Positions 45,425 to 55,900 of a stretch of 64,000 bases of DNA are shown here, one piece after another. Below the pieces are notes generated by a model. The model worked only from the letters and a program-made list of their open reading frames with translations, was not told where the DNA came from and did not search any database. Both the position numbers and the translations under genes were made by a program. Position 1 is the first letter of the stretch; every line of letters begins with the position of its first letter. The stretch comes from Deinococcus sp. AB2017081 (lineage in GTDB: Bacteria; Deinococcota; Deinococci; Deinococcales; Deinococcaceae), in assembly GCF_034440735.1 (NCBI RefSeq), contig NZ_CP140100.1, forward strand, positions 94,285 to 158,284. Direction: 5' to 3'.

Positions 45425-46785
45425 CCGCCTGCCCCCGTCAGCGTGAACACCACGTAGTACAGGCCGAGGGCCAGGGTGGTGGTCACCACGGCAATCGGCG
45501 TGGCATACGTCATGAAGCGGCCGAAGCTCAGGGGATGGCCCTCCCGCGCGGCAATGTCCGAGACCACGATGTTGGCCGACGCACCGATCAGGGTGAGATT
45601 GCCGCCCAGACAGGCCCCGAGACTCAGGGCCCACCACAGCGGATCCATGGCCGTTCCCAGGGTGCCCTGCAGTTCCCTGAGCACACTCGCCATGCTGATG
45701 GTAAAGGGAATGTTGTCGACGAACCCGCTGATGATGGCGCTGGAAACGCCCACCAGCAGGATGCCCAGCCCGATATCGCCGTCGATGGCGGTGGTCAGGG
45801 CGGTGGCCACGCGCCCGAAGACCCCCACGTGCTCCAGGGCCCCCACCACGATGAACAGGCCCATGAAGAACAGCAGCGTGGCCCATTCCACCTGCTCGAA
45901 CAGCTCCACGGGGGACAGATCGGCAATCAGAAGCAGGAAGGTGCTGGTGGTGAGCGCGACCAGCCCCGCCTCCAGTCCGATGGGATGCCCGACCATGAAC
46001 AGCAGCAGCGTCACGGCGAACACGGCCAGGGCCTGACGCATCAGTTTCGGATTCGTCCTGACCGGTGTGGGATCGGCCAGCACCTGCTGCAGCCGCTCGG
46101 TCGAGCCCGCCGCGTTCAGGTGGCCCCGCCAGCGCATCAGGACGTGCATCAGGGCGATGCCGACGATGGTCGCCACCACCGCGTAGGGGGCCACATTGAC
46201 CAGAAAGTCCCCGAAGCCCTTCCCGGCCACGGAGCCGATGATGATGTTGGGGGGATCCCCCACCAGCGTGGCCGTCCCGCCCGTGTTGCTCGCCAGGATG
46301 ACGGCAATCAGATACGGAATGGGCTTGAGGCCCAGCCGGGTCACCACGGTGACCACCACCGGGGCCATGAACAGCACGGTGGTCACGTTGTCGAGGAAGG
46401 CACTGAACACCGCGGTCAGCACGCTGAACGTCCACAGCACCCGGACCGGTTCGCCCCGGGTATAGAGCATGGCCCGGCGGGCGACCAGATCGAAAAAGCC
46501 GCTCCTGCTGAGGACATTGACGATGTTCATCATGCCGAACAGCAGAAAGATGGTGTTGAAGTCGATGCTGCCCCACGCCTGATCGGGCGAGAGCAGCCCG
46601 ACGATCATCACGGCGCAGGCGCCCAGCAGGGCCGCCACCGTGCGGTGGACGAATTTCTCCATCAGGATCAGGGCGTAGGTCAGCACGAACAGGGCGATGG
46701 CGACGGCCGTCATGGTGGTGTCGCTCAGGGTCACGCCCAGGGTGTCGAGGAGGGTGGGATGGTCGGCGGCGTGGGGGTCAGTCAT
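45421..46785 (-). CDS. ArsB/NhaD-superfamily transporter
   Basis: 454 residues with ten or more membrane segments. SGFFDLVARRAMLYTRGEPV, SAFLDNVTTVLFMAPVVVTV, ASNTGGTATLVGDPPNIIIG and the repeat-half copy SGFVDNIPFTISMASVLREL, LGACLGGNLTLIGASANIVV are the hallmarks of the ion transporter superfamily that includes ArsB and NhaD. Whether it moves arsenite, Na+ or an anion cannot be decided. Coupling to a CPA1 antiporter suggests ion homeostasis more than arsenic, though arsRC is 4 kb away. Confidence 0.88.
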   Translation of the reverse strand: MTDPHAADHPTLLDTLGVTLSDTTMTAVAIALFVLTYALILMEKFVHRTVAALLGACAVMIVGLLSPDQAWGSIDFNTIFLLFGMMNIVNVLSRSGFFDLVARRAMLYTRGEPVRVLWTFSVLTAVFSAFLDNVTTVLFMAPVVVTVVTRLGLKPIPYLIAVILASNTGGTATLVGDPPNIIIGSVAGKGFGDFLVNVAPYAVVATIVGIALMHVLMRWRGHLNAAGSTERLQQVLADPTPVRTNPKLMRQALAVFAVTLLLFMVGHPIGLEAGLVALTTSTFLLLIADLSPVELFEQVEWATLLFFMGLFIVVGALEHVGVFGRVATALTTAIDGDIGLGILLVGVSSAIISGFVDNIPFTISMASVLRELQGTLGTAMDPLWWALSLGACLGGNLTLIGASANIVVSDIAAREGHPLSFGRFMTYATPIAVVTTTLALGLYYVVFTLTGAGG

Positions 46786-46801
46786 ACGGCGTCCAGGGGC
46801 A

Positions 46802-46945
46802 TCAGCGCAGGGGGAGGGTCAGGAGGAGGACGATCACGCCAGCCGCCGCCGCGGTCAGGGCAAACGCGACGATGAACAGGATGATCTCCCTCGCGGTGGG
46901 CGGTGGAGCGGGTGGCGGTTCGGGGGTGGGGTCGTCTGGGGACAT
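46802..46945 (-). CDS. 47-residue single-span membrane protein
   Basis: The start is well marked: GGAGGTGCCGC precedes ATG 46945. A Pro-rich cytoplasmic start (PEPPPAPPPTARE) leads into one membrane helix (IILFIVAFALTAAAAGVIVL) and three last residues PLR. It lies 16 bases ahead of the ArsB/NhaD gene on the same strand and probably is the first gene of that operon. Role unknown; small partner of the transporter is a fair guess. Confidence 0.68.
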   Translation of the reverse strand: MSPDDPTPEPPPAPPPTAREIILFIVAFALTAAAAGVIVLLLTLPLR

Positions 46946-47255
46946 GCGGCACCTCCAGGGCACACGAGAACGAGAACCAACAACGGAGGAGCCCGCAGCA
47001 GCAGACTCCTCCAGTTCGGCGTATGGTCGCCGGTACCTGATCCCAGGGGACTCAGGGTTGTCGACCCAGTGTACAGGGTCACGCCAGCCGGGGTGGCCGT
47101 CGACGCTCGTGCCGCGAAATCTCCCGGCGCCCATCCAGGGCCGCAGGACGCCACGGGGGACAGCGGCCGGCCGATGGCGGAGGACGAACGTCGGGACGGC
47201 CGGACGCCGCAGCGTGGCCAGCAGCGTCTGCGCCGTGACCGCGCTCAGTCCCGGG
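46946..47255. other. Intergenic stretch
   Basis: About 310 bases upstream of the transporter operon and downstream of the SulP gene. Promoter expected, not identified. No gene seen. Confidence 0.4.
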
Positions 47256-48764
47256 TCAGTGTCCGGAGCCTCGGGCGACCGCGCCGGGTGTGCCGTAGAC
47301 CGCCAGCCGGTCGATCAGGGTGGCCGAGGCCTCGTTCAGGCCGATGAGCTCCGGGGTGACGCCCTGCCGCATGAACCTCAGCATCACCTTGTCCAGCGCC
47401 CCGACCGCCGAGCCGTCCCAGAAATGCGCGCCGTGCAGGTCGATGACCACCCGCGGGGCGGGATGCCCGAACTCGAACTGGTGCAGGAAGTCGTGCGTGC
47501 TGACGAAGAACAGCTGACCCCGCACCCGGTACGTGCGGGTGCCATCGGGGCCGTCCTCATGACTCACCTGCGAGAGCTGGGAGACCTTGCGCGCGAACAT
47601 CAGGGCGCTCAGCACCACGCCGACCAGCACCCCGAGGCTCAGGTCGTGGGTCAGCACCGTGACGCCCACCGTCGCCAGCATCACGGTGGTCTCGCCCTTC
47701 GGGAATACGGTCAGCGTCCGCAGGCTGCTCCAGTCGAAGGTGCCCACGCTCACGACGATCATGACCGCGACCAGCGCCGCCATCGGAATCTGCACCAGCA
47801 GCGGTTGCAGCACCAGGATCAGGATCAGCAGGCCCAGGCCGGCCACGAAGGTCGACAGCCGCCCCCGCCCGCCGTTGGTGACGTTGATCATGCTCTGCCC
47901 GATCATGGCGCAGCCGGCCATCCCGCCGAAGAAGCCGGTGATGACGTTGGCGATGCCCTGGCCCCGGGCCTCGGTGTTCTTGTCGCTGGTGGTGTCGGTG
48001 CGCTCGTCGATCAGCTGCGCGGTGAGCAGGCTTTCGAGCAGGCCGACGATGGACAGCGTGAGGGCCACCGGGACGATGATCGCCAGGGTCTCCAGCGTGA
48101 AGGGCACCTGCGGCAGCGTGAAGGGCGGCAGGGCCGTGGGAAGCGCCCCCATGTCCCCGACGGTCTTCACGTCGGCGCCGGTGACCACGGACACGGCCGT
48201 CAGGGCGACGATGGCGACCAGGGCGCTGGGAATGGCCTTGAAGACGCGGGGCAGCAGGTAGATGATGGCGAGGCCGGCCGCGACCATGGCGTACATCTGC
48301 CAATTTGCCCCGATGAACTGCGGGAGCTGGGCCAGGAAGATCAGGATGGCCAGGGCGTTGACGAAGCCGGTCATCACGCTGCGGGGCACGAACTTGAGGT
48401 AGCGGGCCAGCTTCGCCCAGCCGAAGACGATCTGGAACAGCCCGGTCAGCACGGTGGCGGCGAACAGGTAGGCCAGGCCGTGGTCTCTGACCAGTCCGAC
48501 CATCAGCAGCGCCATGGCGCCGGTCGCGGCGCTGATCATGCCGGGTCGCCCACCGATGAAGGCGGTCACGAGGGCGATGATGAACGACGCGTACAGGCCG
48601 ACCTGCGGGTCGACGCCCGCGATGATGGAGAACGCGATGGCCTCGGGGATCAGTGCCAGCGCCACCACGATCCCCGCCAGGACGTCCTGGCGGGGATTGG
48701 CGAACCATTCTCGGCGGTACTGGGCACGGTCAAAACGGGACGGTGGGGTGGGAATGGCAGTCAT
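47256..48764 (-). CDS. SulP-family anion transporter with STAS domain
   Basis: 502 residues. Start region [40 protein letters not shown] and [20 protein letters not shown] are the SulP signature; [19 protein letters not shown] follows. About eleven to fourteen membrane segments, then a cytoplasmic STAS domain (about 415-490: [40 protein letters not shown]). Substrates of the family are sulfate, bicarbonate or dicarboxylates. ATG 48764 has GAGG before it; GTG two codons earlier is possible. It stands alone. Confidence 0.92.
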   Translation of the reverse strand: MTAIPTPPSRFDRAQYRREWFANPRQDVLAGIVVALALIPEAIAFSIIAGVDPQVGLYASFIIALVTAFIGGRPGMISAATGAMALLMVGLVRDHGLAYLFAATVLTGLFQIVFGWAKLARYLKFVPRSVMTGFVNALAILIFLAQLPQFIGANWQMYAMVAAGLAIIYLLPRVFKAIPSALVAIVALTAVSVVTGADVKTVGDMGALPTALPPFTLPQVPFTLETLAIIVPVALTLSIVGLLESLLTAQLIDERTDTTSDKNTEARGQGIANVITGFFGGMAGCAMIGQSMINVTNGGRGRLSTFVAGLGLLILILVLQPLLVQIPMAALVAVMIVVSVGTFDWSSLRTLTVFPKGETTVMLATVGVTVLTHDLSLGVLVGVVLSALMFARKVSQLSQVSHEDGPDGTRTYRVRGQLFFVSTHDFLHQFEFGHPAPRVVIDLHGAHFWDGSAVGALDKVMLRFMRQGVTPELIGLNEASATLIDRLAVYGTPGAVARGSGH

Positions 48765-49330
48765 GTGCACCTCGTGGGGTGCCGGGACAACCCGGTGGGT
48801 CTGCCGCTGGGGGCGGCAGGATCACGTCCAGTACAGGACGGGTGTCGGGTTATCGTCGGGGGCGTCACTCGAGCGGGACGCCGCGCCCGCGGCCCGGACA
48901 GTATGCGGCATTCCGGGTGCGCCGGCAAGCCCGGTCCCGGCACCGGGCAACCGGGACCGGCACGACGACCACCGGCCACGCGTCGGCCGCCCGCACCATG
49001 ACGGTCCGTCACCTCCGGTACGGCACGGCGGCAGGTGACGGGGCGGCCCTCCGGGACGTCCATCGGCTGGGGGCTGGCCAGGGTCGCATCGGGTGGAGTG
49101 GTGGAACCGGGCACCGCTGTCCCTGCACGGCAGCACTGAGCACCGCCCCCGCCCGTAGGGGCCACGGCAGGCCGATCCCGCCGTGCTCCACGGTCTGCCG
49201 GGCACAGGGTGACCGGCGCCGCCGTGCCGGGCCCCTTCATCCAATGCCCACCCAGCGGTGGGATTCACCCCCTCGCCGCCCTAAGGAACGTCATTGTTCG
49301 GATCCGGCGCCGGTGCCGATACTGGGGGCC
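48765..49330. other. Divergent intergenic region
   Basis: About 565 bases between the SulP start and the next gene on the plus strand. No coding pattern, RNA or clear promoter recognised. Confidence 0.4.
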
Positions 49331-50119
49331 ATGTGTCTCCAGAAACAGGTGTTCGACATCACCGCGCCGGGCCGTGTCATCCGCCGGGCCGATGGCCTGG
49401 CGAGTGACGCCGGCGCGGTCCTGACGCTGGCCGTCCATGCCTTCTTCCATGCCAATGCCGCGCTGTGGCGCTTTCAGGACGAATACGCCGCGATGCTCGA
49501 GGATGACAACGAACGCCGGGCGAGTGAGGAGTGGGCCGATGACCGGGCCCGCTGGCTGGAACTGCACTCCACCCTGAGCGCCCAGACGAATGCCCCCTGG
49601 GATCCCGAGGTGCACCGCCAGGCCACCCGACTGATGCGTCAGGAGAAGTGGGAGGGGGGCCGCGTGCCCCGCGCCTTCCTGCAGGCCTACCCGCTGATGG
49701 CCGCCGAGAGTGTGCTGGCGCATCTGGCCCAGCTCGGCGCGTACCTGCGCCTGGTGGCGGACCACCCGGACGTACCGGACGCGGCGCGGATGGCGGCGGC
49801 GGCGTTCGACCGCCGGTGGCCGCAGGTCACGGCCGCCCGAAGCGCGGCGCTCCATCCCGAAGACCGCGTCCGCCTGCTGCAGGGGCGGGCCTCCCCACTG
49901 GGTCTGCGGCCGCTGGATGACCTGCGGGCCGCGGTGGGCACCGGCAGCAGTCTGGTCGGCGGACATCTGGATTACACGACCCTGGTGTTCACCGCGGCCG
50001 ACGGCACCGTCTGCGGTCTGGACATCACCAACCACACCCTGGCGGCCGTCCAGACGGTGCTCCAGAGCGTCCTCGACCGCTGTGTGTGGTCCGGGCCGGC
50101 GACGGTCGAGCCCAACTGA
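49331..50119 (+). CDS. Hypothetical protein, 262 residues
   Basis: Starts MCLQKQVFDITAPGRVIRRA. Mostly helical, with a long middle of charged helices (EDDNERRASEEWADDRARWL, TRLMRQEKWEGGRVPRAFLQ) and a C-terminal strand-rich part (HLDYTTLVFTAADGTVCGLD, ITNHTLAAVQTVLQSVLD). No membrane segment or signal. CTGGGGG precedes ATG 49331. No family recognised. It is followed by 566 non-coding bases and is probably separate from the GTPase cluster. Confidence 0.65.
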   Translation: MCLQKQVFDITAPGRVIRRADGLASDAGAVLTLAVHAFFHANAALWRFQDEYAAMLEDDNERRASEEWADDRARWLELHSTLSAQTNAPWDPEVHRQATRLMRQEKWEGGRVPRAFLQAYPLMAAESVLAHLAQLGAYLRLVADHPDVPDAARMAAAAFDRRWPQVTAARSAALHPEDRVRLLQGRASPLGLRPLDDLRAAVGTGSSLVGGHLDYTTLVFTAADGTVCGLDITNHTLAAVQTVLQSVLDRCVWSGPATVEPN

Positions 50120-50685
50120 CGGCGACCCCGGCGTCCTCTCGGCGCGGCGGCGCTCCCCCACACGGCGGGGAGTGCCGCCGCGTGATCCGTCGGTGCACGG
50201 CTGGGGTCATGGGGCGGGAAGCGCCGCGGCAGCCTGCCCCTGACGGGCGCGACCCACTGCCGGCCGGCCGCTCCGTGGGACGGTGAAGCGCTACCACGGA
50301 TCAGTTCACCGGGGTCTGACACCTCCGGCGCGCGCCGGATCATAAGGGATCGACGCGCCGACACGTCCTGCCGGGCGCGGACGACACGCGCGGGTGCGGC
50401 CGGTCGGCGGCGCGGAGCCGGACGGAGCCGGTCTACACGGTGGAATTCGTGGTGAACCCGGCGGCCGGTGGGGCAGACCGCTGGACGGCCCACCACCGGG
50501 GGCATGTGGCCCCCCCGGACCGGCGGCCCACCGCAGGAAAGGACGTCCCAGCAGGCGTCGGGCGCCGTGTGCGGCCCACCACCACGCCGGCGGCAGGTTT
50601 GTCTGTAAGAAACCCGACAGCCGGAGGAACCTAGACTTGATCCAGATAAAGACGGACGGACTCCGTCATGCAAGAGGGGGTGTGT
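50120..50685. other. Non-coding leader ahead of the GTPase-kinase cluster
   Basis: No gene visible. The last 100 bases are less G+C-rich (AGACTTGATCCAGATAAAG around 50632-50650) and would be the natural place for the cluster promoter, but no -35/-10 pair with standard spacing stands out. Confidence 0.45.
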
Positions 50686-51336
50686 ATGGCAATCTTCGGC
50701 AATTTTTCTGACATCGCCCTGGTCGATGTGTTCCGTGTGCTCCGATCCAAAACAGGAACGCTGGTTCTCAGTGGTCTTCCGGAAGTTGGCGAAGTCACAA
50801 TCGACCTTCACTGTAACCATGCCGTCGCAATGACCATCGGTGGTCACCCCGTCACGCTGCGGGACCACGCGGCCGACCGGATCCGGCAGCTGCTCGGGCA
50901 CACGCAGGGCACCTTCACGTTCCAGGCCGCAGAGGGCACGCAGAGGACCTTCCTCCTGCCCCTGCATCCGGTGCTGCATCAGTTCGCACAGCTCAACGCG
51001 TCGGTGCCGGACAGCGAACTGCCCCATCCGGAGACCCGCTTTACCCTGGTCGCGGCCCAGCCCGAGGTGCCCGCCGCCCTCCACGGGACGTGGGAGGCCC
51101 TGGCCCCCCTGCTGCGCGGCGCGACCAGTGCCAGCGAGGCCGCACCGCTGCTCGGCTGGACGGTGCGCGAGACCCAGGCCACGCTGTACCGCTACCGCAG
51201 CACCGGCCTGATCGAACTCGCGAGCACGGCTCCCGTCGTGCCCGTGCCGGCCGGCGCCGCCGACGGCGACGCGCCGGCCACGCAGTCCGTGCTGCGCCGC
51301 TTCATCCACCGGCTCCGCACCTGGGGGGGCGCGTGA
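50686..51336 (+). CDS. DUF4388 protein, first gene of the GTPase-kinase cluster
   Basis: 216 residues. The DUF4388 domain (about 1-95) reads MAIFGNFSDIALVDVFRVLR, TGTLVLSGLPEVGEVTIDLH, then DRIRQLLGHTQGTFTFQAAE, as in PatA/PilG-like regulators. A helical second part (about 120-185, EVPAALHGTWEALAPLLRGA, ASEAAPLLGWTVRETQATLY) resembles a winged-helix. GAGGGGG precedes ATG 50686, favoured over a start six codons earlier. The gene ends in GTGA, which is also the start of the GTPase gene. Proposed role: adaptor or effector that shares output with the GTPase. DUF4388 proteins occur in gliding and phototaxis systems. Confidence 0.87.
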   Translation: MAIFGNFSDIALVDVFRVLRSKTGTLVLSGLPEVGEVTIDLHCNHAVAMTIGGHPVTLRDHAADRIRQLLGHTQGTFTFQAAEGTQRTFLLPLHPVLHQFAQLNASVPDSELPHPETRFTLVAAQPEVPAALHGTWEALAPLLRGATSASEAAPLLGWTVRETQATLYRYRSTGLIELASTAPVVPVPAGAADGDAPATQSVLRRFIHRLRTWGGA

Positions 51337-51905
51337 TTCATCCCATCAAGATCGTCGTCAGCGGCGCTGTCGGCGCCGGCAAGACCACCCTGATCCAGAC
51401 CCTGTCCGAGACGGAGGTCATCTCGACCGACGTCGTGGCCAGCGAGGACATCGGCAAGGACAACACCACCATCGCCTTCGATTTCGGCACCGTGCAGCTC
51501 GGTGATGACCTGCTGCTGCTGTTCGGCACGCCCGGCCAGGAGCGCTTCGACTTCATGTGGGACGTGCTGTGCCAGGGCGCCATGGGCCTGCTGCTGCTGG
51601 TCTCGGGCACGCGGCCCGGCGACTTCCGCCACTCGCGGCACATCCTTGAGTTCATCCGCACCCGCTACCCGCTGCCCTACCTGCTGGGCGTCACCCACCA
51701 GGACCGGCCCGGCGCGTGGGCCCCCGAGGACGTCGCCGAGTACTTCGACACCCCGCCGGGCCGCGTGATCGGTCTGGACGCCACGGATCCCGCCGCGTGC
51801 CGGCGAGCCGTCTCCGATCTGCTGACCATCCTGGCCACGCCGGCCATGGCCGACGTGCCGCCCGTCCCCGCCCTCTACCCTGTCCAGCCTCCGGAGGCTT
51901 TATGA
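51333..51905 (+). CDS. Small GTPase, COG2229 type (CvnD-like)
   Basis: 190 residues. G1 SGAVGAGKTTLIQTL, G2 region STDVVASEDIGKDNTTIAFD with the switch Thr, G3 LLLFGTPGQERFDFMW (Gly in place of the usual Asp) and G4 GVTHQD in place of NKxD. This set is characteristic of the COG2229 GTPases that form gene pairs with Roadblock/LC7 proteins, for example CvnD in Streptomyces conservons. Start GTG 51333 lies in the upstream stop; its own stop overlaps the next ATG (ATGA). It is probably a nucleotide switch regulated by the next protein. Confidence 0.9.
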   Translation: MIHPIKIVVSGAVGAGKTTLIQTLSETEVISTDVVASEDIGKDNTTIAFDFGTVQLGDDLLLLFGTPGQERFDFMWDVLCQGAMGLLLLVSGTRPGDFRHSRHILEFIRTRYPLPYLLGVTHQDRPGAWAPEDVAEYFDTPPGRVIGLDATDPAACRRAVSDLLTILATPAMADVPPVPALYPVQPPEAL

Positions 51906-52267
51906 GCAAGCAAGAACAGACCCAGTCCATCCTGAACACCCTGCGCAGCTCCATGCCCGAGATCCGCGGCGCCCTGATCGCCACCGCCGACGGTCTGGCG
52001 ATCTCGCGCTCCTTCTCGGACAGCACCGACTTCCAGCGTGTGGCCGCCATGGCCGCGACCGCCCTCGGCCTGGGCAAGCGCATCGCCGAGACCCTGGGGG
52101 CCGGCGAGTTCACCGAAACCAGCGTGAGCGGCAAGGACGGCAACGTGTACATCTACGCCACCGGCCCCAAGGGCGTGCTGGCCGTGATCACGCAGCCGGA
52201 CGCCAACCTGGGCCTGCTGCACCTCGAGGCGCGCGACGCGGCCCGCACCATCGCCGGCATTCTCTGA
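51902..52267 (+). CDS. Roadblock/LC7-domain protein (CvnB/MglB-like)
   Basis: 121 residues, a single Roadblock/LC7 fold: SILNTLRSSMPEIRGALIAT, ADGLAISRSFSDSTDFQRVA, AMAATALGLGKRIAETLGAG and GVLAVITQPDANLGLLHLEA. Proteins of this fold act as GTPase-activating or exchange partners for MglA-type and COG2229 GTPases. ATG 51902 overlaps the GTPase stop, so the pair is made together. Confidence 0.93.
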   Translation: MSKQEQTQSILNTLRSSMPEIRGALIATADGLAISRSFSDSTDFQRVAAMAATALGLGKRIAETLGAGEFTETSVSGKDGNVYIYATGPKGVLAVITQPDANLGLLHLEARDAARTIAGIL

Positions 52268-52370
52268 TCCCGTGGGTTCGGCCGGTGCATGAGCACTGCC
52301 GACCCGTCCCCCTGCCAGCCCGATTCCGGACAGACCCGCCCCGGGCTGGCCCCCGCCCCAGGAGAACCCC

Positions 52371-52832
52371 ATGCAAGTGCGCCCAGAACTCGGAGAATTC
52401 AGCTCGATCGTGTGCTTCAAGGCCGTCATCACCGGTGTCGAGGACACCCTCGGCCCGGACGGCGCTGCCGTCGTCTTCACCCGTGCCGGCAAGGTGCGCG
52501 GCCACAACCTCGTGGCGTCCCTCGGTCTGACGGGCGCGAACCTGCCCATTGACCAGCTCGCCCAGGCGCTGAACAGCGCCATCGGCAAGGACGGCACCCG
52601 CCTGTGTGCGGTGAAGGGTGCGTTCATGGACGGCGAGAACGTCGTGATCGATACCGATGAGACCGTGTGCTCGGCCGGCGAGGAGCAGGGCAGCACCCGG
52701 CAGTGCACCTTCACCCTGGGCGCCGTGTGGGGCGCGCTGGAGGCCGTGACCGGCAGGACGTTCCTCGGCAGCCAGACCGACAGCGTCCTGCGCGGCGGCC
52801 AGACCGACCGCTTCGTCTTCGAACCCCTGTAA
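52371..52832 (+). CDS. Conserved-looking cluster protein, possibly V4R-like
   Basis: 153 residues, starts MQVRPELGEFSSIVCFKAVI after GGAG. A first half of strands and helices (GPDGAAVVFTRAGKVRGHNL, LPIDQLAQALNSAIG) and a second half with the Cys-containing pattern NVVIDTDETVCSAGEEQGST, RQCTFTLGAVWGALEAVTG. The last part is reminiscent of the V4R small-molecule-binding domain (strand, Cys, helix, G), but that is a weak guess. Third position after the Roadblock gene, same strand, 103 bases on. I cannot name its function. Confidence 0.72.
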   Translation: MQVRPELGEFSSIVCFKAVITGVEDTLGPDGAAVVFTRAGKVRGHNLVASLGLTGANLPIDQLAQALNSAIGKDGTRLCAVKGAFMDGENVVIDTDETVCSAGEEQGSTRQCTFTLGAVWGALEAVTGRTFLGSQTDSVLRGGQTDRFVFEPL

Positions 52833-52840
52833 CCCCGGGC

Positions 52841-52881
52841 GCGCAGGGCGGCAGGCCACCGAGTGGCCTGCCGCCCTGCGC
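52841..52881 (+). terminator. Strong hairpin between the cluster protein and the large kinase
   Basis: A perfect 19-bp stem (GCGCAGGGCGGCAGGCCAC at 52841-52859 with its complement 52863-52881) and a CGA loop, nine bases past the stop. No T-run follows. It would end or attenuate transcription before the kinase gene. Confidence 0.65.
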
Positions 52882-52937
52882 TGTTCCTGGAGCGTGGCGC
52901 GCCACCGGACGTGCCGACCTCCGCTATGGTGGGGACG

Positions 52938-55900
52938 ATGTCGCCCGCCCCTGGACGCGCTCCGACCCTGGCCGATCGCCTCCAGCGCGTGACGGGACAG
53001 CTGGCCACCACCCATGACCGTCACGCGATCTGCCGCGCCCTGCTCGCTCCGGCGATGGAGGCGGTGGACGCGGCGGCCGGAGCGGTGCTGATCGTCAGTG
53101 ACTCGGGCGACGATCTGACGCTGGAGGCGGTTCACGGCCACGCCGGGGGTGCGCCGATCCTGTGGCCGGGCGGGCCGCTGGCCGCCGGCGTGCAGCCCGG
53201 CTCGGCGCTGCTTGGCGGCCACGCCCGGTACTTCGAGCACGAGGAGGCCCTGCGCCAGGCGTTCCCGGACCTCCAGGACCGCGCCGGGGCGGGGGCGGCG
53301 ATGTCCGCCGCGATCCTGCCCCTGACGGTCGAGCACCGCACGCTGGGCAGCCTGGTCGTGCAATTCCGCGAGCCGCGCCCCGTCACGCCGGATGAACGCC
53401 GGTACCTGGAGACCCTGGCATCCCTGGGCGCCCTCGCCCTGGACCGCAGCCACGCCATCCGTGGCCTGGAGCGCCGGAGTGCCGCCCTGAACGCGTTCCT
53501 GACCTTCAGTGAGATGGCGGCGGTGACCACGGACCTGCAGCAGCTGGTGGCGGGGGCCCAGGATGTGCTGTTGGCCAGTCTGCCGGACGCGCAGGGCGTG
53601 TATTTCGGGTGGCACGGCGACCGCTGGCGGCCCGTGGTCGAGACGGCCGGCCTGCCCGACACGCTGCGTGCCCTGCTCGCGCCGGGGCTGCCGGCGGACG
53701 TGCCCCAGATGTCCGACGCGGTGCGCCGTCAGGACACCCTTTTCGTGGAAGAGCGTCAGACCCGGCCGCTCGGGTTTCCACTGACCGACGCCTTCGGCGC
53801 CCTGGCCGTGACGCCGGTGATCCAGCACGGCGTGCCGACCGGCCTGTTCGTCATCGGGATCGGGGCCGAGCGGTTCACGCCCGAGCAGCGGGAGTACTAC
53901 CGCGCCGTCGCCGGCAGCCTGACCAGCGCCATGAACCGCGCCCAGACGCGGCAGGCCGGGGAGCGTCAGGCGGCCCTTGACGCCTTCGTGGTGCTGACCG
54001 AGGCCATCGGCACCGAGACCGATCCGGTGCGGCTGGCCCGGCGTGCCCGAGACCTGTTCCTGGCCTTCTTGCCCGGCGCGTCCGTCGGCTACTACGGCGT
54101 GGACGGTGAGCTGTGGCGGGCCACGGTGGCGCACGTGCCCTACCCACACCTGAGTGACCTGCTGGTCGCCGGCCTCCCCACCTCCACCCCGGCCTTCGCG
54201 GCGGCGGTCGCGGCCGGCGGCCCCATCTTCATTGACGGCTGGGACGCGGCCGAGCAGCGCTTCGAGCGCACCGAGCCCTATGGGGTGGCGGCGTTCTGTC
54301 CGTATTTCGCCGGCGGCGTGCCGGTGGGCATGTTCGTGGTGGGGCTTGAACACACGCGCACGTGGGCCGAGCCGGAGCGCGCCGTCTTCCGGGCGGTGGC
54401 CCGCAGCCTGGGACTGGCCCTGGAGTGGTCGCGGCAGGCCCAGCAGCTGCGGCAGCAGAACGAGGCGCTCGAGGCCTTCGCGGCCTTCACCGAGACCTCG
54501 GCGGACACCGTCGACGTCGCCACCCTGATCCAGCGGGCCGGCGAGGTGCTCACCGCCACCCTGGGCGACATCAGCGTGGCGCACTACGACCTCGCCGATG
54601 GCCGCTGGTGGGCCCGGGCGTGGTACGGCGACATTCCCGCCGACCATCTGGCCGGCATGCAGCGGGGCTTCCCGGCCGACACCCCGCGCTTCGTGCGGGC
54701 CGTCCAGGGCCGCCGGCCCCTGTTCGTGTCGGACTGGCAGCCCGAGCACGAGGGGCTGCCCACCAGTGCGGGGTACCGTGCGGTGGTGTCGTACCCGTAC
54801 TTCGACGGCCAGCGGCCGGTCAGTCTGCTGTCGGTCGGCATGAAGCACCGCACCGTCTGGAGTGCCCGTGAGGAGACCGTCGTGCGGGCGGTGGGCCGCA
54901 GCCTGGGCCTCGCGCTGGAACGGGCCCGCTCCACCCAGCAGCTGGAGTCCGAGAGCGCTGGCCTGATGGCGTTCGTGGCCTTCGCCGAGGCGGTCGGCAC
55001 GCACCTCGACGTCCCGACCGTGGCGCGCCAGGCCATGCAGGTCGTGCGTGCCCATCTGGGCGAGGTCAGTGTCGCGTACTACGAGCCGTCCGGGGGCATG
55101 TGGCGCGCCACGCTGTGGTCGGAGGATCTCCAGCCGGAGGTGGCCGCGCAGATCAGCGCCGGCGTGCCCGGCGACGCCCCGGATTTCGAGCGGGCCACCC
55201 GCGCGCTGGACGGGCTGTTCATCGACGCGTGGGACGCCGGGATGAACTCCGTGGACAGCACCAAGGAATACCGCGCCGTGGCCTTCTTTCCGCTGCACGT
55301 GGGCGGGGAGGTGCACGGCCTGCTGGTGGCGGGCACCCTGGAGAACCGGGCGTGGACCGAGCGGGAGCGCTCGGTCTTCCGGGCGGTGGGCCGCAGCCTG
55401 GGGCTGGCCCTGGAGCGGGGGGCACACGTCCGGGAACTGCAGCGGCAGCGGGACGCCCTGGACGTGCAGACGGCCGCGCTCAGCGCCGCGAACGAGGAAC
55501 TCGAGGCCTTCACGTATTCGGCGTCGCATGACCTGCGCACCCCGATCCGGCACGTCATGGGCTTCGCGGACATGGCCCGCCGGGCGCTGGAGCACGGGCA
55601 GCCGGACAAGGTCGTGCGGCACCTGGACATCGTCCGGCAGGGCGCGACCCGCATGGAGACCTTGATCGACGGCATGCTGACGCTGTCCCGCGCCGGCCGG
55701 CAGGACTTCCGGCCCCAGAAGCTGAGCCTGGAGCCGCTCGTCACCCAGGCGATGCGGGATGCGGAACTCGACTTCCCGGACGTGCCGGTGCAGTGGCACC
55801 TGGAGCACATCGGCAGCGTGTGGGGCGATCCGGTGCTGCTCCAGCAGGTGATCACCACGCTGGTCAGCAACGCCGTGAAGTTCTCCAGCACCCGCGAGAC

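Noticed and set aside
50599..50637. TTGTCT and TAGACT as a promoter for the DUF4388 gene
   Set aside because: The spacer would be 27 bases, too long for a standard sigma-70 promoter.
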